From NCBI RefSeq assembly GCF_000620645.1, contig NZ_KK211160.1:1-64000 (forward strand): a DNA stretch of 64,000 nt, in the 5' to 3' direction. This document shows positions 34,144 to 42,851 of this stretch, one piece after another; positions within the stretch are counted from its first letter, which is position 1, and every line of letters begins with the position of its first letter. The notes beneath the pieces were generated by a model that did not search any database, was not told the DNA's origin, and saw only the letters and a program-made list of their open reading frames with translations. The translations under genes and the position numbers were made by a program. This stretch comes from Nocardioides sp. URHA0032 (GTDB lineage Bacteria; Actinomycetota; Actinomycetes; Propionibacteriales; Nocardioidaceae).

Positions 34144-34149
34144 TAGCGT
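34144..34149 (+). promoter_or_regulatory. -10 box of a leaderless promoter (GH3 gene)
   Basis: TAGCGT ends 7 nt before the GTG at 34157. The ArsR-type operator sits at the -35 position. Confidence 0.55.
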
Positions 34150-34156
34150 CGCCGCT

Positions 34157-35281
34157 GTGCTCCCTCAGCTCCTCGTCCCGTTCGTCGCCACCCTCGCGAT
34201 GGCCCTCCCGCACGCGGCCCCGGACCGGCCTGCGGACGTCCTCGCGGACATGTCGCTGGCGCAGCGGGTCGGGCAGCTGTTCATGGTCGGGACGCCTGCC
34301 GCCGAGGTGGACCAGCGGACCCGAGCCCAGATCGGGCGCTACCACGTGGGCAACGTGATGCTGACCGGCCGCAGCTACGGCGGCGTCCGCGCGCCGAAGC
34401 ACGTCTCGAAGGTGATGCGTGCCGAGGTTGACGCGGCCTCGACCGACCGCGTGCGACTGCTGGTCGCCACCGACCAGGAGGGCGGCCTGGTGCAGGTGCT
34501 CCAGGGGGGCGCCTTCTCCGACATGCCCTCTGCCCTGACCCAGGGGAGCTGGGGGCTGCCGAAGCTGCGCGGCGCCGCGCGGGCATGGGCCGGGCAGCTG
34601 CAGAGCGCCGGCGTGAACATGAACCTCGCGCCGGTCATGGACACCGTCCCGAGCCCGCAGGCCGCCCAGCACAACCCGCCGATCGGCGGGTACCAGCGGG
34701 AGTTCGGGTTCACCACGCGCGTGGTCGCCCACCACGGGGTCGCGTTCCTGCGGGGGATGACCGACGGCCACGTCGTACCGACCGTGAAGCACTTCCCCGG
34801 CCTGGGCCGGGTGCGCGCCAACACCGACACGCACGCGAACGTGACCGACCGCGTGACCCGGCGACACGACCCCTACTTCCGGCCGTTCCGGGCGGCGGTC
34901 ACCGCCGGCGTGCCCGCGGTGATGATGTCGACGGCGTACTACACGCGGCTCGACCCGAGGCACCCGGCGGCGTTCTCCCCGTTCGTGATCGGGACCGTGC
35001 TGCGCGGCGACCTGGGCTTCACGGGCGTCGTGATCTCCGACGACCTGGCGCGCGCGAAGCAGGTGGCCTCGTTCAGCCCCGCCGGGCGGGCGCTGCGGTT
35101 CATCGGCGCCGGCGGCGACATCGTGCTCACGGTCGACCCCGACCCGCTGCCGGCGATGTACGACGCGGTGCTGGCCCGGGCGCGCACGAGCGAGAAGTTC
35201 CGGGACAAGGTGGACGCCGCGGCGCTGCGGGTGCTGAGGGCGAAGGACCGTCAGGGCCTGCTGCCTACAGTGAGGCCATGA
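34157..35281 (+). CDS. Secreted glycoside hydrolase family 3, NagZ-like beta-N-acetylhexosaminidase
   Basis: The 374-residue protein has an N-terminal signal sequence (about 1-20) and a GH3 barrel. The substrate-binding K-H-F-P-G-L-G (usually K-H-F-P-G-H-G) is near residue 213. The T-D-T-H loop provides the Asp-His acid/base dyad of NagZ enzymes, and the nucleophile lies in I-S-D-D-L. It should cut N-acetylglucosamine from peptidoglycan fragments outside the membrane. The Leu in place of the second His of the K-H-F-P-G motif is unusual. Its stop overlaps the next start (ATGA). Confidence 0.85.
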   Translation: MLPQLLVPFVATLAMALPHAAPDRPADVLADMSLAQRVGQLFMVGTPAAEVDQRTRAQIGRYHVGNVMLTGRSYGGVRAPKHVSKVMRAEVDAASTDRVRLLVATDQEGGLVQVLQGGAFSDMPSALTQGSWGLPKLRGAARAWAGQLQSAGVNMNLAPVMDTVPSPQAAQHNPPIGGYQREFGFTTRVVAHHGVAFLRGMTDGHVVPTVKHFPGLGRVRANTDTHANVTDRVTRRHDPYFRPFRAAVTAGVPAVMMSTAYYTRLDPRHPAAFSPFVIGTVLRGDLGFTGVVISDDLARAKQVASFSPAGRALRFIGAGGDIVLTVDPDPLPAMYDAVLARARTSEKFRDKVDAAALRVLRAKDRQGLLPTVRP

Positions 35282-36219
35282 GCGACTCGGGCGAGTACCA
35301 GCGCGACGCCAACTACATCCCCGACCGGATCACCCGGGGCGCCCGGAAGCCCGAGCACGGGCCCGTGGAGGGCGAGTTGTGGCCGGTCGAGCCGGGCCGG
35401 TACAGACTCGTCGCGGCAAGAGCGTGCCCCTGGGCGAACCGCTCGATCATCGTCCGCAGCCTGCTCGGGCTCGAGGACGTGATCTCGATGGGCCTGTGCG
35501 GACCCACCCACGACGAGCGCAGCTGGACGTTCGATCTCGATCCCGGCGGCCGCGACCCGGTGCTCGGCTACGAGCGTCTGCAGGAGGCCTACTTCAGGCG
35601 GTTCCCCGACTACCCGCGCGGCATCACGGTGCCGGCGGTCGTCGACATCGAGTCGGGCGGCGTGGTCACCAACGACTACCCGTGGATCACCCACGACCTC
35701 TTCCACGAGTGGCGCGACTTCCACCGGCCCGACGCACCCGACCTGTGGCCCGATGACCTCCGCGAGGAGATGGACGAGGTCATGGAGCGGATCTACACGG
35801 AGGTGAACAACGGCGTCTATCGCGCGGGGTTCTCCACGTCGCAGGAGGCGTACGAGGCGGCGTACGACCGGTTTTTCGCGACCCTTGACTGGCTCGAGGA
35901 CCGGTTGACCGACCGGCGCTACCTGATGGGTCCGTCCATCACCGAGGCGGACATCCGGCTGTTCACGACGCTGGCCCGCTTCGACGCGGTCTACCACGGG
36001 CACTTCAAGTGCAACCGCAACAAGCTCACCGAGATGCCGGCGCTGTGGGGCTACGCGCGCGACCTGTTCCAGACGCCCGGCTTCGGCGACTCCATCGACT
36101 TCTTCCAGATCAAGAAGCACTACTACGTCGTGCACTCCGACATCAACCCGAGCGGCATCGTGCCGAAGGGTCCCGACAACTCGGTCTGGCTGACGCCGCA
36201 CGGCCGGGACGGGCTCTGA
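35278..36219 (+). CDS. Glutathionyl-hydroquinone-reductase-like (ECM4/Xi class) protein
   Basis: The 313-residue GST-fold protein has the C-P-W-A motif with C50 as the catalytic cysteine, the thioredoxin-like N-terminal domain to about residue 150, and a helical C-terminal domain. Xi-class enzymes reduce glutathionyl- or mycothiyl-quinone conjugates. Actinobacteria use mycothiol, so that thiol is the likely partner. The ATG overlaps the GH3 gene stop, which links quinone-thiol repair with a cell-wall hydrolase in one transcript. A perfect hairpin starts 20 nt after the stop. Confidence 0.88.
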   Translation: MSDSGEYQRDANYIPDRITRGARKPEHGPVEGELWPVEPGRYRLVAARACPWANRSIIVRSLLGLEDVISMGLCGPTHDERSWTFDLDPGGRDPVLGYERLQEAYFRRFPDYPRGITVPAVVDIESGGVVTNDYPWITHDLFHEWRDFHRPDAPDLWPDDLREEMDEVMERIYTEVNNGVYRAGFSTSQEAYEAAYDRFFATLDWLEDRLTDRRYLMGPSITEADIRLFTTLARFDAVYHGHFKCNRNKLTEMPALWGYARDLFQTPGFGDSIDFFQIKKHYYVVHSDINPSGIVPKGPDNSVWLTPHGRDGL

Positions 36220-36238
36220 CCGGGATCGGCGCTCTGAC

Positions 36239-36264
36239 GGGATCCCCGGCTCGCCGGGGATCCC
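36239..36264 (+). terminator. Hairpin terminator after the ECM4-like gene
   Basis: GGGATCCCCGG and its exact complement flank a 4-nt loop (CTCG). No U-tract follows. The same hairpin recurs at 36523-36548 inside the second copy of a tandem duplication. Confidence 0.6.
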
Positions 36265-36459
36265 CTCGCTTCTCGGGCGTTGCAACGGCCGAAAAGCGAC
36301 AGGAGTGCCCGACCGGTGTGACGGGAGGGGCTACTGGTGGTCGTCGAACGTGGCCGGTGAGCGGCGACCGGTACGCCGCGATCGGCTCGGTGATCACGAT
36401 GCGGCCCCGACCGGCGCGGCCCGGCTGGCGGGTCGGGATCCGGAGGTGTCCGCGGGCGC

Positions 36460-36498
36460 TCACACGTCCACCTGCAGCCGCACGTCGACGACCATGCC
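36460..36498 (-). pseudogene. Duplicated 3' fragment of the DUF1905 gene
   Basis: On the minus strand this reads M-V-V-D-V-R-L-Q-V-D-V-stop, identical to the end of the intact DUF1905 protein. The sequence upstream of it is unrelated, so it is only a stub left by the tandem duplication. Confidence 0.75.
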
Positions 36499-36698
36499 CG
36501 GCTCTGGCGGGACAGCTGTGACGGGATCCCCGGCTCGCCGGGGATCCCCTCGCTTCTCGGGCGTTGCAACGGCCGAAAAGCGGCAGAAGTGCCCGACCGG
36601 TGTGGCGGGAGGGGCTACTGGTGGTCGCCGAACGTGGCGGTGAGCGGCGACCGGTACGCCGCGATCGGCTCGGTGATCACGCTGCGGGCGGCGACCGC

Positions 36699-36776
36699 CG
36701 CGGCCCCAGCCCGCGCGGCCCCAGCCCGCGCGGCCCAGCCCGCGCGGCCCAGCCCGCGCGGCCCAGCCCGCGCGGC
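36699..36776. repeat. 14-15 bp GC-rich minisatellite
   Basis: About five copies of a CGCGGCCCAGCCCG-type unit sit in tandem in the second duplication block. The first copies have one extra C. This kind of array changes length by slippage. Confidence 0.75.
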
Positions 36777-36812
36777 GCCGGCGCGCCGGGATCCGGACGT
36801 GTCCGCGGGCGG

Positions 36813-37100
36813 TCAGACGTCCACCTGCAGCCGCACGTCAACGACCATGCCGAGCTCGATGGCCTCGGCCCTGCGGACCCGGTCCTTGAGCGGCACCACG
36901 TAGCTGCCGTCCCTGGGCCACAGCGACGTCGTCCACGCAGTGTCACCGATGGTCACCGTCACCGGGATCATGCCCCAGCCGTAGGTCACCGCCGCGGCGG
37001 TCTCCTGGAGCTGCTCGGCCTCGTCCTCGGGCACCCACACGAAGTGGTACGGCGCGGGGCCGCGCCACTCCCAGACCTCGCCGCTGAACTCCAGCTCCAC
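36813..37100 (-). CDS. DUF1905 family protein
   Basis: The 95-residue protein starts M-E-L-E-F-S-G-E-V-W-E-W-R-G and contains the F-V-W-V-P, G-W-G-M-I-P-V and W-T-T-S-L-W-P motifs typical of the DUF1905 small beta-barrel. Its function is unknown. The GTG start has TAGGCT ending 6 nt upstream and no ribosome-binding site. The last 11 codons are copied in the neighbouring duplication. Confidence 0.85.
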   Translation of the reverse strand: MELEFSGEVWEWRGPAPYHFVWVPEDEAEQLQETAAAVTYGWGMIPVTVTIGDTAWTTSLWPRDGSYVVPLKDRVRRAEAIELGMVVDVRLQVDV

Positions 37101-37106
37101 GGCGAC

Positions 37107-37112
37107 AGCCTA
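37107..37112 (-). promoter_or_regulatory. -10 box of a leaderless promoter (DUF1905 gene)
   Basis: On the minus strand TAGGCT ends 6 nt before the GTG at 37100. Confidence 0.6.
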
Positions 37113-37129
37113 GGCGGGCCGAGCCGGGG

Positions 37130-38140
37130 TCAGCGGCGGACGAACCCGTGCACGTGCGGTGTGGCGTGCCGCCAGTGCAGGTACGCGGCGTACAGCACCC
37201 GGCGCGCCCACGGACGGGCCGCCCGCCCGAGCTCGAACCGGTGCGGGCAGGGGCGCCGGCCGTGGCCGCACGTCCAGCCGTGGAAGTAGATGATCGGCTG
37301 CTTGCGCCCGGCCGTCAGGACGTCGGCGCCGCCGGGACCGCAGATGCGGGTGTTGTCGCGGCGCAGCAGGGAGTGGGCGCGGGCGTGCCGCCACCCGAAG
37401 AGGTGCCGCGACGTCCGCCAGGTGGTGCGGTAGTCGCAGCTGCCGAAGTAGCCCTCGGAGGTGAACAGCACCAGGTGCTTGCGGTGCCGGACGAGGACCG
37501 GGTTCTCGACCGTGTGCCCGCTGCGCAGCAGCACCCGGGCCCTCGCGCGGTCGCCGCGGTGGAGGCCGTCGCGGGTGAGCCGGATCATCCGGATCGACGT
37601 CGGGTTGCCCTGCGTCTTGAACAGCAGCGTCCGGCCACCGTTCGCCCGCCGGAACCCGGACGGGTCGATGGCGCCCTGCGGAGGGCACACCAGGGGGTGC
37701 TTGCCGACCGGGTGGAACGTGTCGAGCACGTGCCGAGCCGCAGCGACACCGATGCAGCGCCGCCGGCCGTGCGCCACCGCCGAGTAGTACAGGAGCCAGC
37801 CGCGCTTCGCCTGCACCAGGTCCGGCGCCCAGACCTGGTCCGACCTGACCCACCGCGGAAGGTCCACCAGGGCTCGGCGCACGGGGCGCCACGGCCCACG
37901 CGGCGAGCGGGACACCGCCCGGGGCGCGAGGTAGCCGGTCGCGACCGCGACGTACCCCCGCGAGAAGGACGCCACCGAGGGATCGGCGAACCGGTCCTGG
38001 TGGATCAGCGGCGTCGCCCGCTGCAGCGGCGCCAGTGACGCGTCCGCGCCGCCGCCCAGCGAGACCGTCATCATCACCACGAGGGCAGCCGACGCCGCCC
38101 GAATCCCCCACCGCACCTGTTGCCGCCCCACCACTCGCAC
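37130..38140 (-). CDS. Secreted beta-propeller protein, GH43-like
   Basis: The roughly 336-residue protein has an N-terminal signal sequence and a five-bladed propeller pattern: F-A-D-P-S-V near residue 48, W-A-P-D-L near 104, and an S-E-G-Y segment near 223. This resembles glycoside hydrolase families 43 and 62. A basic surface and many Arg residues suggest binding to polyanionic carbohydrate. The substrate is unknown. Three GTG codons (38140, 38134, 38131) are possible starts, and I give the first. The gene is divergent from the metal exporter. Confidence 0.65.
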   Translation of the reverse strand: MRVVGRQQVRWGIRAASAALVVMMTVSLGGGADASLAPLQRATPLIHQDRFADPSVASFSRGYVAVATGYLAPRAVSRSPRGPWRPVRRALVDLPRWVRSDQVWAPDLVQAKRGWLLYYSAVAHGRRRCIGVAAARHVLDTFHPVGKHPLVCPPQGAIDPSGFRRANGGRTLLFKTQGNPTSIRMIRLTRDGLHRGDRARARVLLRSGHTVENPVLVRHRKHLVLFTSEGYFGSCDYRTTWRTSRHLFGWRHARAHSLLRRDNTRICGPGGADVLTAGRKQPIIYFHGWTCGHGRRPCPHRFELGRAARPWARRVLYAAYLHWRHATPHVHGFVRR

Positions 38141-38203
38141 CCGGTTGTGAGCGCACAGGATCACCCGCCGGGCGGCCGCGCGCAGGACAACACGCCGAAT
38201 CGT

Positions 38204-38209
38204 CACAAT
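38204..38209 (+). promoter_or_regulatory. -10 box of a leaderless promoter (CDF gene)
   Basis: CACAAT ends 6 nt before the ATG at 38216. Confidence 0.5.
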
Positions 38210-38215
38210 GGACGC

Positions 38216-39136
38216 ATGGGCCACGACCACGACCACGACCACGCCGCCGGTCGCGCGGCGGACCGCGGGCGGCTGCGCGTCGTGCTCGTCGTGACTCTCG
38301 TCGTGATGGCACTCGAGGTGGTCGGCGCGATCGTCACCGGGTCCCTCGCGCTGTTCGCGGACGCGGGCCACATGGCCACCGACGCCGCCGCCGTGGTACT
38401 GGCGCTCGGGGCGTCGTACGTCGCGACGCTCCGCGGCGGACCGCGCTCGACCTTCGGGCTGCACCGGGCCGAGATCCTCGCCGCGCTCGTGAACGCGCTG
38501 GTGCTGCTCGTCGTGTGCGGCTACCTGGCCTGGGCGGGGATCTCGCGGCTCGCCGAACCGGTCGAGGTGGACGCCGGGCCGATGGTGCTGTTCGCGCTCG
38601 TCGGCCTGGTCGCCAACGGCGGGTCGCTGTACGTCCTCAACCGCTCCGACACCGGCTCGCTCAACCTGCGCGGTGCGCTGAACGAGGTGCTCGCGGACCT
38701 GCTGGGGTCGCTGCTGGCCGTCCTCGCCGGTCTCGCGATCCTGCTCTGGGGCTTCGACCGGGCCGACCCGATCGCCTCGCTGGCGATCGCCGCGCTGATC
38801 CTGCCGCGCTCGCTGGTGCTGCTGCGCGAGGCCTCGCTGGTGCTGCTCGAGGTCGCGCCGGCAGGGCTCGACCTCGACGACGTCCGCACACACCTCCTCG
38901 AGATGTCCGGTGTCGTGGACGTGCACGACCTGCACGCCTGGACGATCACCAGCGGCATGCCGAGCCTGTCCGCGCACGTCACCGTCACCCAGCAGGCGCT
39001 CGACGAGCACGGCGTCGGCGGCATCCTGGACCGGCTCTCCGAGTGCACCGCCGAGCACTTCGACGTACGCCACTCGACGTTCCAGGTCGAGCCGGAGACG
39101 CACCAGGAGCACGAGGACCTCGGTGAGGTGCACTAG
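38216..39136 (+). CDS. Cation diffusion facilitator (zinc-type) exporter
   Basis: The 306-residue protein has a His-rich N-terminus (H-D-H-D-H-D-H), six transmembrane helices to about residue 205, and a C-terminal cytosolic domain with H-D-L-H-A-W. Helix 2 keeps the H-x3-D metal site (D-A-G-H-M-A-T-D). In helix 5 the matching position reads E-V-L-A-D, with Glu where zinc exporters such as ZitB have His. It should expel divalent metal by proton exchange. The altered site may change metal preference. Confidence 0.87.
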   Translation: MGHDHDHDHAAGRAADRGRLRVVLVVTLVVMALEVVGAIVTGSLALFADAGHMATDAAAVVLALGASYVATLRGGPRSTFGLHRAEILAALVNALVLLVVCGYLAWAGISRLAEPVEVDAGPMVLFALVGLVANGGSLYVLNRSDTGSLNLRGALNEVLADLLGSLLAVLAGLAILLWGFDRADPIASLAIAALILPRSLVLLREASLVLLEVAPAGLDLDDVRTHLLEMSGVVDVHDLHAWTITSGMPSLSAHVTVTQQALDEHGVGGILDRLSECTAEHFDVRHSTFQVEPETHQEHEDLGEVH

Positions 39137-39299
39137 GGCCGGCGAGGACGATTGGCGGGGGCGACGACGACGCAGGTAAGTTGAGTGTGCACGATTGTGT
39201 TCCGGGTCACAGGGCGCACCACCCCCGCGTCCCGCGTCCGGAGCGACAGCCATCGGCACGCGGAGACCCCGTACCGCCGACGACATCGAAGGAGCGCAC
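39137..39299. other. Intergenic region upstream of the 2-oxoacid dehydrogenase operon
   Basis: This 163-bp stretch has no gene. It must hold the operon promoter, but no clear -10/-35 pair or palindrome stands out; a T-G-A-G-T-G-T-G-C-A region near 39182-39195 is the least GC-rich part. Confidence 0.4.
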
Positions 39300-40469
39300 G
39301 TGAGCACGCAGTCATCGGGTGAGACACCCGGCTTCGGGCCCGACCTCGTGGAGGTCTTCGGGCCCTCGCAGCAGGACGGCGGCCCCGAGCTCGTCCAGCT
39401 GCTGACCCCCGAGGGGGAGCGGGTCGAGCACCCGGACTTCTCCTTCGACCTCGGCGACGACGCGATCCTCGGCTTCTACCGCGACATGGTCCTGACCCGT
39501 CGCATCGACACCGAGGCCACCGCCCTCCAGCGGCACGGCGAGCTCGGCATCTGGGCGCAGCTGCTCGGCCAGGAGGCCGCGCAGATCGGCGCCGGCCGCT
39601 CGCTGCGTCCCCAGGACTTCGTCTTCCCGACCTACCGCGAGCACGGCGTCGCGTGGTGCAAGGGCGTCGACCCGCTCGACCTGCTCGGGCTGTTCCGCGG
39701 CGTCGACCAGGGCTCCTGGGACCCCGCCGACAACAACTTCGGCCTGTACACGATCGTGATCGGCGCGCAGACGCTGCACGCGACCGGCTACGCGATGGGC
39801 CTGCAGCGCGACGGCGTCGTCGGCACCGGCGACCCGGACCGCGACGCCGCGGTCATCGCGCACTTCGGTGACGGCGCCTCCTCGCAGGGCGACGTCAACG
39901 AGTCGTTCATCTTCGCGGCGTCGTACAACGCCCCGGTCGTGTTCTTCTGCCAGAACAACCAGTGGGCCATCTCCGAGCCGATCGAGCGGCAGACCCGGAT
40001 CCCGCTCTACCAGAGGGCTCTCGGCTTCGGCTTCCCCGGCGTCCGCGTCGACGGCAACGACGTCCTCGCGACGTACGCCGTCACCCAGGCCGCGCTGCAG
40101 CGAGCCCGCGACGGCCAGGGCCCCACGCTCGTCGAGGCCTACACGTACCGGATGGGTGCGCACACCACGACCGACGACCCGACGCGCTACCGGCTCAGCG
40201 ACGACCTCGAGCGCTGGAAGCTCAAGGACCCGATCGCCCGCGTGAAGGCGTACCTGCGCCGCAACGGCGTCGCGGACGACTCGTTCTTCGCGGACGTCCA
40301 GCAGGAGGCCGACGACCTCGGCCACCGGCTCCGCGAGGGCTGCAAGGCGTTGCCGGACCCGCAGCCGCTGAGCATGTTCGACCACGTCTACTCCGAGATG
40401 ACCGAGGAGCTCGTCGCCCAGCGCGACGGGTTCGCGGCCTACCTGGAGAGCTTCGAGGGGGCGCACTGA
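39300..40469 (+). CDS. bkdA: 2-oxoacid dehydrogenase E1 component, alpha subunit
   Basis: The 389-residue thiamine-diphosphate-dependent E1alpha has the G-D-G-A-S-S-Q-G-D-V-N-E motif near residue 190 that binds Mg-ThDP, followed by N-N-Q-W-A-I-S. It decarboxylates a branched-chain 2-oxoacid or pyruvate and, with the beta subunit, passes the acyl group to lipoyl-E2. The three-gene order E1alpha-E1beta-E2 without E3 matches the BkdABC branched-chain complex of mycobacteria, but pyruvate use cannot be excluded. The GTG is preceded by GAAGGAG at 6 nt. Confidence 0.87.
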   Translation: MSTQSSGETPGFGPDLVEVFGPSQQDGGPELVQLLTPEGERVEHPDFSFDLGDDAILGFYRDMVLTRRIDTEATALQRHGELGIWAQLLGQEAAQIGAGRSLRPQDFVFPTYREHGVAWCKGVDPLDLLGLFRGVDQGSWDPADNNFGLYTIVIGAQTLHATGYAMGLQRDGVVGTGDPDRDAAVIAHFGDGASSQGDVNESFIFAASYNAPVVFFCQNNQWAISEPIERQTRIPLYQRALGFGFPGVRVDGNDVLATYAVTQAALQRARDGQGPTLVEAYTYRMGAHTTTDDPTRYRLSDDLERWKLKDPIARVKAYLRRNGVADDSFFADVQQEADDLGHRLREGCKALPDPQPLSMFDHVYSEMTEELVAQRDGFAAYLESFEGAH

Positions 40470-41461
40470 TGGCGACGCAGGGTACGCAGAGGATCACGCT
40501 CGCCAAGGGCCTCAACATGGGCCTGCGCAAGGCGATGGAGGACGACCCCAAGGTCCTGCTCATGGGGGAGGACGTCGGCAAGCTGGGCGGCGTCTTCCGG
40601 ATCACCGACGGGCTGCAGAAGGACTTCGGCGAGGACCGCGTCATCGACTCGCCGCTGGCCGAGTCCGGCATCGTCGGCACGGCGGTCGGCCTGGCGCTGC
40701 GCGGCTACCGCCCGGTGGTCGAGATCCAGTTCGACGGGTTCGTCTACCCGGCGTACGACCAGATCGTCTGCCAGGTCGCGAAGATCCAGTTCCGGTCGCA
40801 GGGCAAGCTGAAGATGCCGATGGTCATCCGGATCCCGTTCGGTGGCGGCATCGGCGCGGTCGAGCACCACAGCGAGTCGCCGGAGGCGCAGTTCGCGCAC
40901 ACGCCGGGCCTCAAGGTGGTCGCCTGCTCGAACCCGGTCGACGGCTACTGGATGATCCAGCAGGCCATCGCCAGCGACGACCCGGTGATCTTCCTGGAGC
41001 CGAAGCGGCAGTACCACGCCGACAAGGCCGACCTCGACGAGTCCGCCACGCCCGAGCCGTTGTTCACCTCGCGCGTGGTCCGGGCCGGCACCGACGCCAC
41101 CGTGCTCGCCTACGGCCCGATGGTGAAGTCCGCGCTGGCCGCGGCCGAGGCCGCCGCCACCGAGGGCAAGTCCCTCGAGGTCATCGACCTGCGCACGCTG
41201 TCCCCGCTGGACATGGCCCCGGTCTACGAGTCGGTGCGCCGTACCGGTCACGCCGTCGTCGCGCACGAGGCGCACGTCAACCTCGGCATGGGCGCGGAGA
41301 TCGCGTCGCGGATCACCGAGCAGTGCTTCTACTCGCTCGAGGCCCCGGTGCTGCGGGTCGGCGCGTTCGACACGCCGTACCCGCCGTCCCGCATCGAGGA
41401 GGACTACCTCCCCGACCTGGACCGGATCCTGGACGCCGTCGACCGCTCCCTCGAGTTCTGA
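40469..41461 (+). CDS. bkdB: 2-oxoacid dehydrogenase E1 component, beta subunit
   Basis: The 330-residue transketolase-like E1beta opens with a G-E-D-V-G motif and contains E-I-Q-F-D-G-F-V-Y-P and the C-terminal D-T-P-Y-P. It completes the E1 tetramer and holds the pyrimidine side of ThDP. The ATG overlaps the E1alpha stop by one base (TGATG), so the two subunits are made together. The branched-chain assignment follows the same logic as for the alpha subunit. Confidence 0.88.
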   Translation: MATQGTQRITLAKGLNMGLRKAMEDDPKVLLMGEDVGKLGGVFRITDGLQKDFGEDRVIDSPLAESGIVGTAVGLALRGYRPVVEIQFDGFVYPAYDQIVCQVAKIQFRSQGKLKMPMVIRIPFGGGIGAVEHHSESPEAQFAHTPGLKVVACSNPVDGYWMIQQAIASDDPVIFLEPKRQYHADKADLDESATPEPLFTSRVVRAGTDATVLAYGPMVKSALAAAEAAATEGKSLEVIDLRTLSPLDMAPVYESVRRTGHAVVAHEAHVNLGMGAEIASRITEQCFYSLEAPVLRVGAFDTPYPPSRIEEDYLPDLDRILDAVDRSLEF

Positions 41462-41477
41462 ACCGGAGTTCTGAGCC

Positions 41478-42851
41478 ATGCCTGAGTACAAGCTGCCCGA
41501 CGTCGGTGAAGGCCTGACCGAGGCGGAGATCGTCGCCTGGCACGTCAAGGTCGGCGACGTCGTCGAGATCAACCAGATCGTCGTCGAGATCGAGACCGCG
41601 AAGTCGATCGTCGAGCTGCCGTCGCCGTACGCCGGCGAGGTGACCGCGATCCTGGTCGAGGCCGGCGAGATGATCCCGGTCGGCACGCCGATCATCGCGA
41701 TCGGTGAGCCCGCCGCGGCCACCGCCGATGCCCCCGTCGAGATCGACCTGTCCAACCCCGCCGCCTCCGGTGGCGGCGAGGGCGAGTCGCTGGTCGGCCG
41801 CAACAAGGCCGACCGCGGCCCGGTCCGACGGGCCCGCAAGGTCGCGTCCGGCGCCGCCGCGGCGCACATGCAGGCGCAGGCCGCGTTCGAGGCCGGCGAG
41901 TCTCCGATGGTCGAGGCGGACGAGACGCCGGTGCCGTCCACGCCCGCAACGACGGCGCCTGCCGCGTCCGTCCAGGTGCTGGCCAAGCCGCCGGTGCGCA
42001 AGCTGGCCAAGGACCTCGGCGTCGACCTGCGGTCGTTGACGCCGACCGGGCCGAACGGCACGGTGTCCCGCGAGGACGTCGAGTCGGCCGCCGGCGGGAC
42101 GTCGTCCGAGGTGGCTGCTCCGGTGGCCAGGTCGTACGACACCCGGCCGGGTGAACGGGAGACCCGGGAGCCGATCAAGGGTGTGCGCAAGATGATGGGC
42201 CAGGCCATGGTCCAGTCGGCGTTCACGGTGCCGCACGTGACCGAGTGGGTCACCGTCGACGTCACCAGGACCATGGAGCTCGTCGAGCGGCTGCGGTCGC
42301 GCCGCGAGTTCCGCGAGGTCAAGATCTCGCCGCTGCTGGTGCTGAGCCGCGCGGTGATGCTGGCGATGCGGCGTACGCCGGAGATCAACTCGTGGTGGGA
42401 CGAGGCGGCCGGAGAGGTCGTGCTCAAGCGCTACGTGAACCTCGGCATCGCGGCGGCCACCCCGCGCGGGCTGGTCGTGCCGAACGTCAAGGACGCCGAG
42501 TCCATGTCGCTGCTCGAGCTCGCGCAGGCGCTGAACGCGCTGACCGCGACCGCGCGCGAGGGGAGGACGCAGCCGGCGGAGATGGCCGGCGGCACCTTCA
42601 CGATCACGAACGTCGGGCCGTTCGGCGTCGACGGCGGCACCCCGATCATCAACCCGGGCGAGTCCGCGATCCTGTGCTTCGGCGCGGTCAAGAAGGCGCC
42701 GTGGGTCGTCGACGACGAGATCGTGGTGCGGCAGGTCTGCACGCTCGCGCTGTCCTTCGACCACCGGCACATCGACGGCGAGAAGGGCTCGCGCTTCCTG
42801 TCCGACGTCGCCGGGATGCTCGAGGACCCGGCCACGGCGCTGGTCTTCTAG
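41478..42851 (+). CDS. bkdC: Dihydrolipoamide acyltransferase (E2) of the 2-oxoacid dehydrogenase
   Basis: The 457-residue E2 has one lipoyl domain with the modified lysine K42 in E-T-A-K-S, a variable linker (about 80-170), a peripheral subunit-binding domain (about 172-205), and a catalytic domain ending with D-H-R-H-I-D-G at about residue 430, where His is catalytic. It transfers the acyl group from lipoate to CoA. The E3 gene lies elsewhere, as expected when lipoamide dehydrogenase is shared. Its TAG is nested in the same CTAG as the convergent gene stop. Confidence 0.9.
   Translation: MPEYKLPDVGEGLTEAEIVAWHVKVGDVVEINQIVVEIETAKSIVELPSPYAGEVTAILVEAGEMIPVGTPIIAIGEPAAATADAPVEIDLSNPAASGGGEGESLVGRNKADRGPVRRARKVASGAAAAHMQAQAAFEAGESPMVEADETPVPSTPATTAPAASVQVLAKPPVRKLAKDLGVDLRSLTPTGPNGTVSREDVESAAGGTSSEVAAPVARSYDTRPGERETREPIKGVRKMMGQAMVQSAFTVPHVTEWVTVDVTRTMELVERLRSRREFREVKISPLLVLSRAVMLAMRRTPEINSWWDEAAGEVVLKRYVNLGIAAATPRGLVVPNVKDAESMSLLELAQALNALTATAREGRTQPAEMAGGTFTITNVGPFGVDGGTPIINPGESAILCFGAVKKAPWVVDDEIVVRQVCTLALSFDHRHIDGEKGSRFLSDVAGMLEDPATALVF

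Larger units (their letters stand above)
36220..36812. repeat. Non-coding tract with a 284-bp tandem duplication
   Basis: No gene is supported. The block starting at 36235 is repeated at 36519 (period 284), including the hairpin, a G-C-A-A-C-G-G-C-C-G-A-A-A-A-G-C-G segment and a CGGTACGCCGCGATCGGCT segment. The second copy carries an extra GC-rich mini-repeat. The end of the duplication includes the last codons of the DUF1905 gene. Confidence 0.8.

Noticed and set aside
36235-36812. An insertion sequence or transposon between the ECM4-like and DUF1905 genes
   Set aside because: No transposase frame or terminal inverted repeat with target duplication is present; the signals are explained by tandem duplication.
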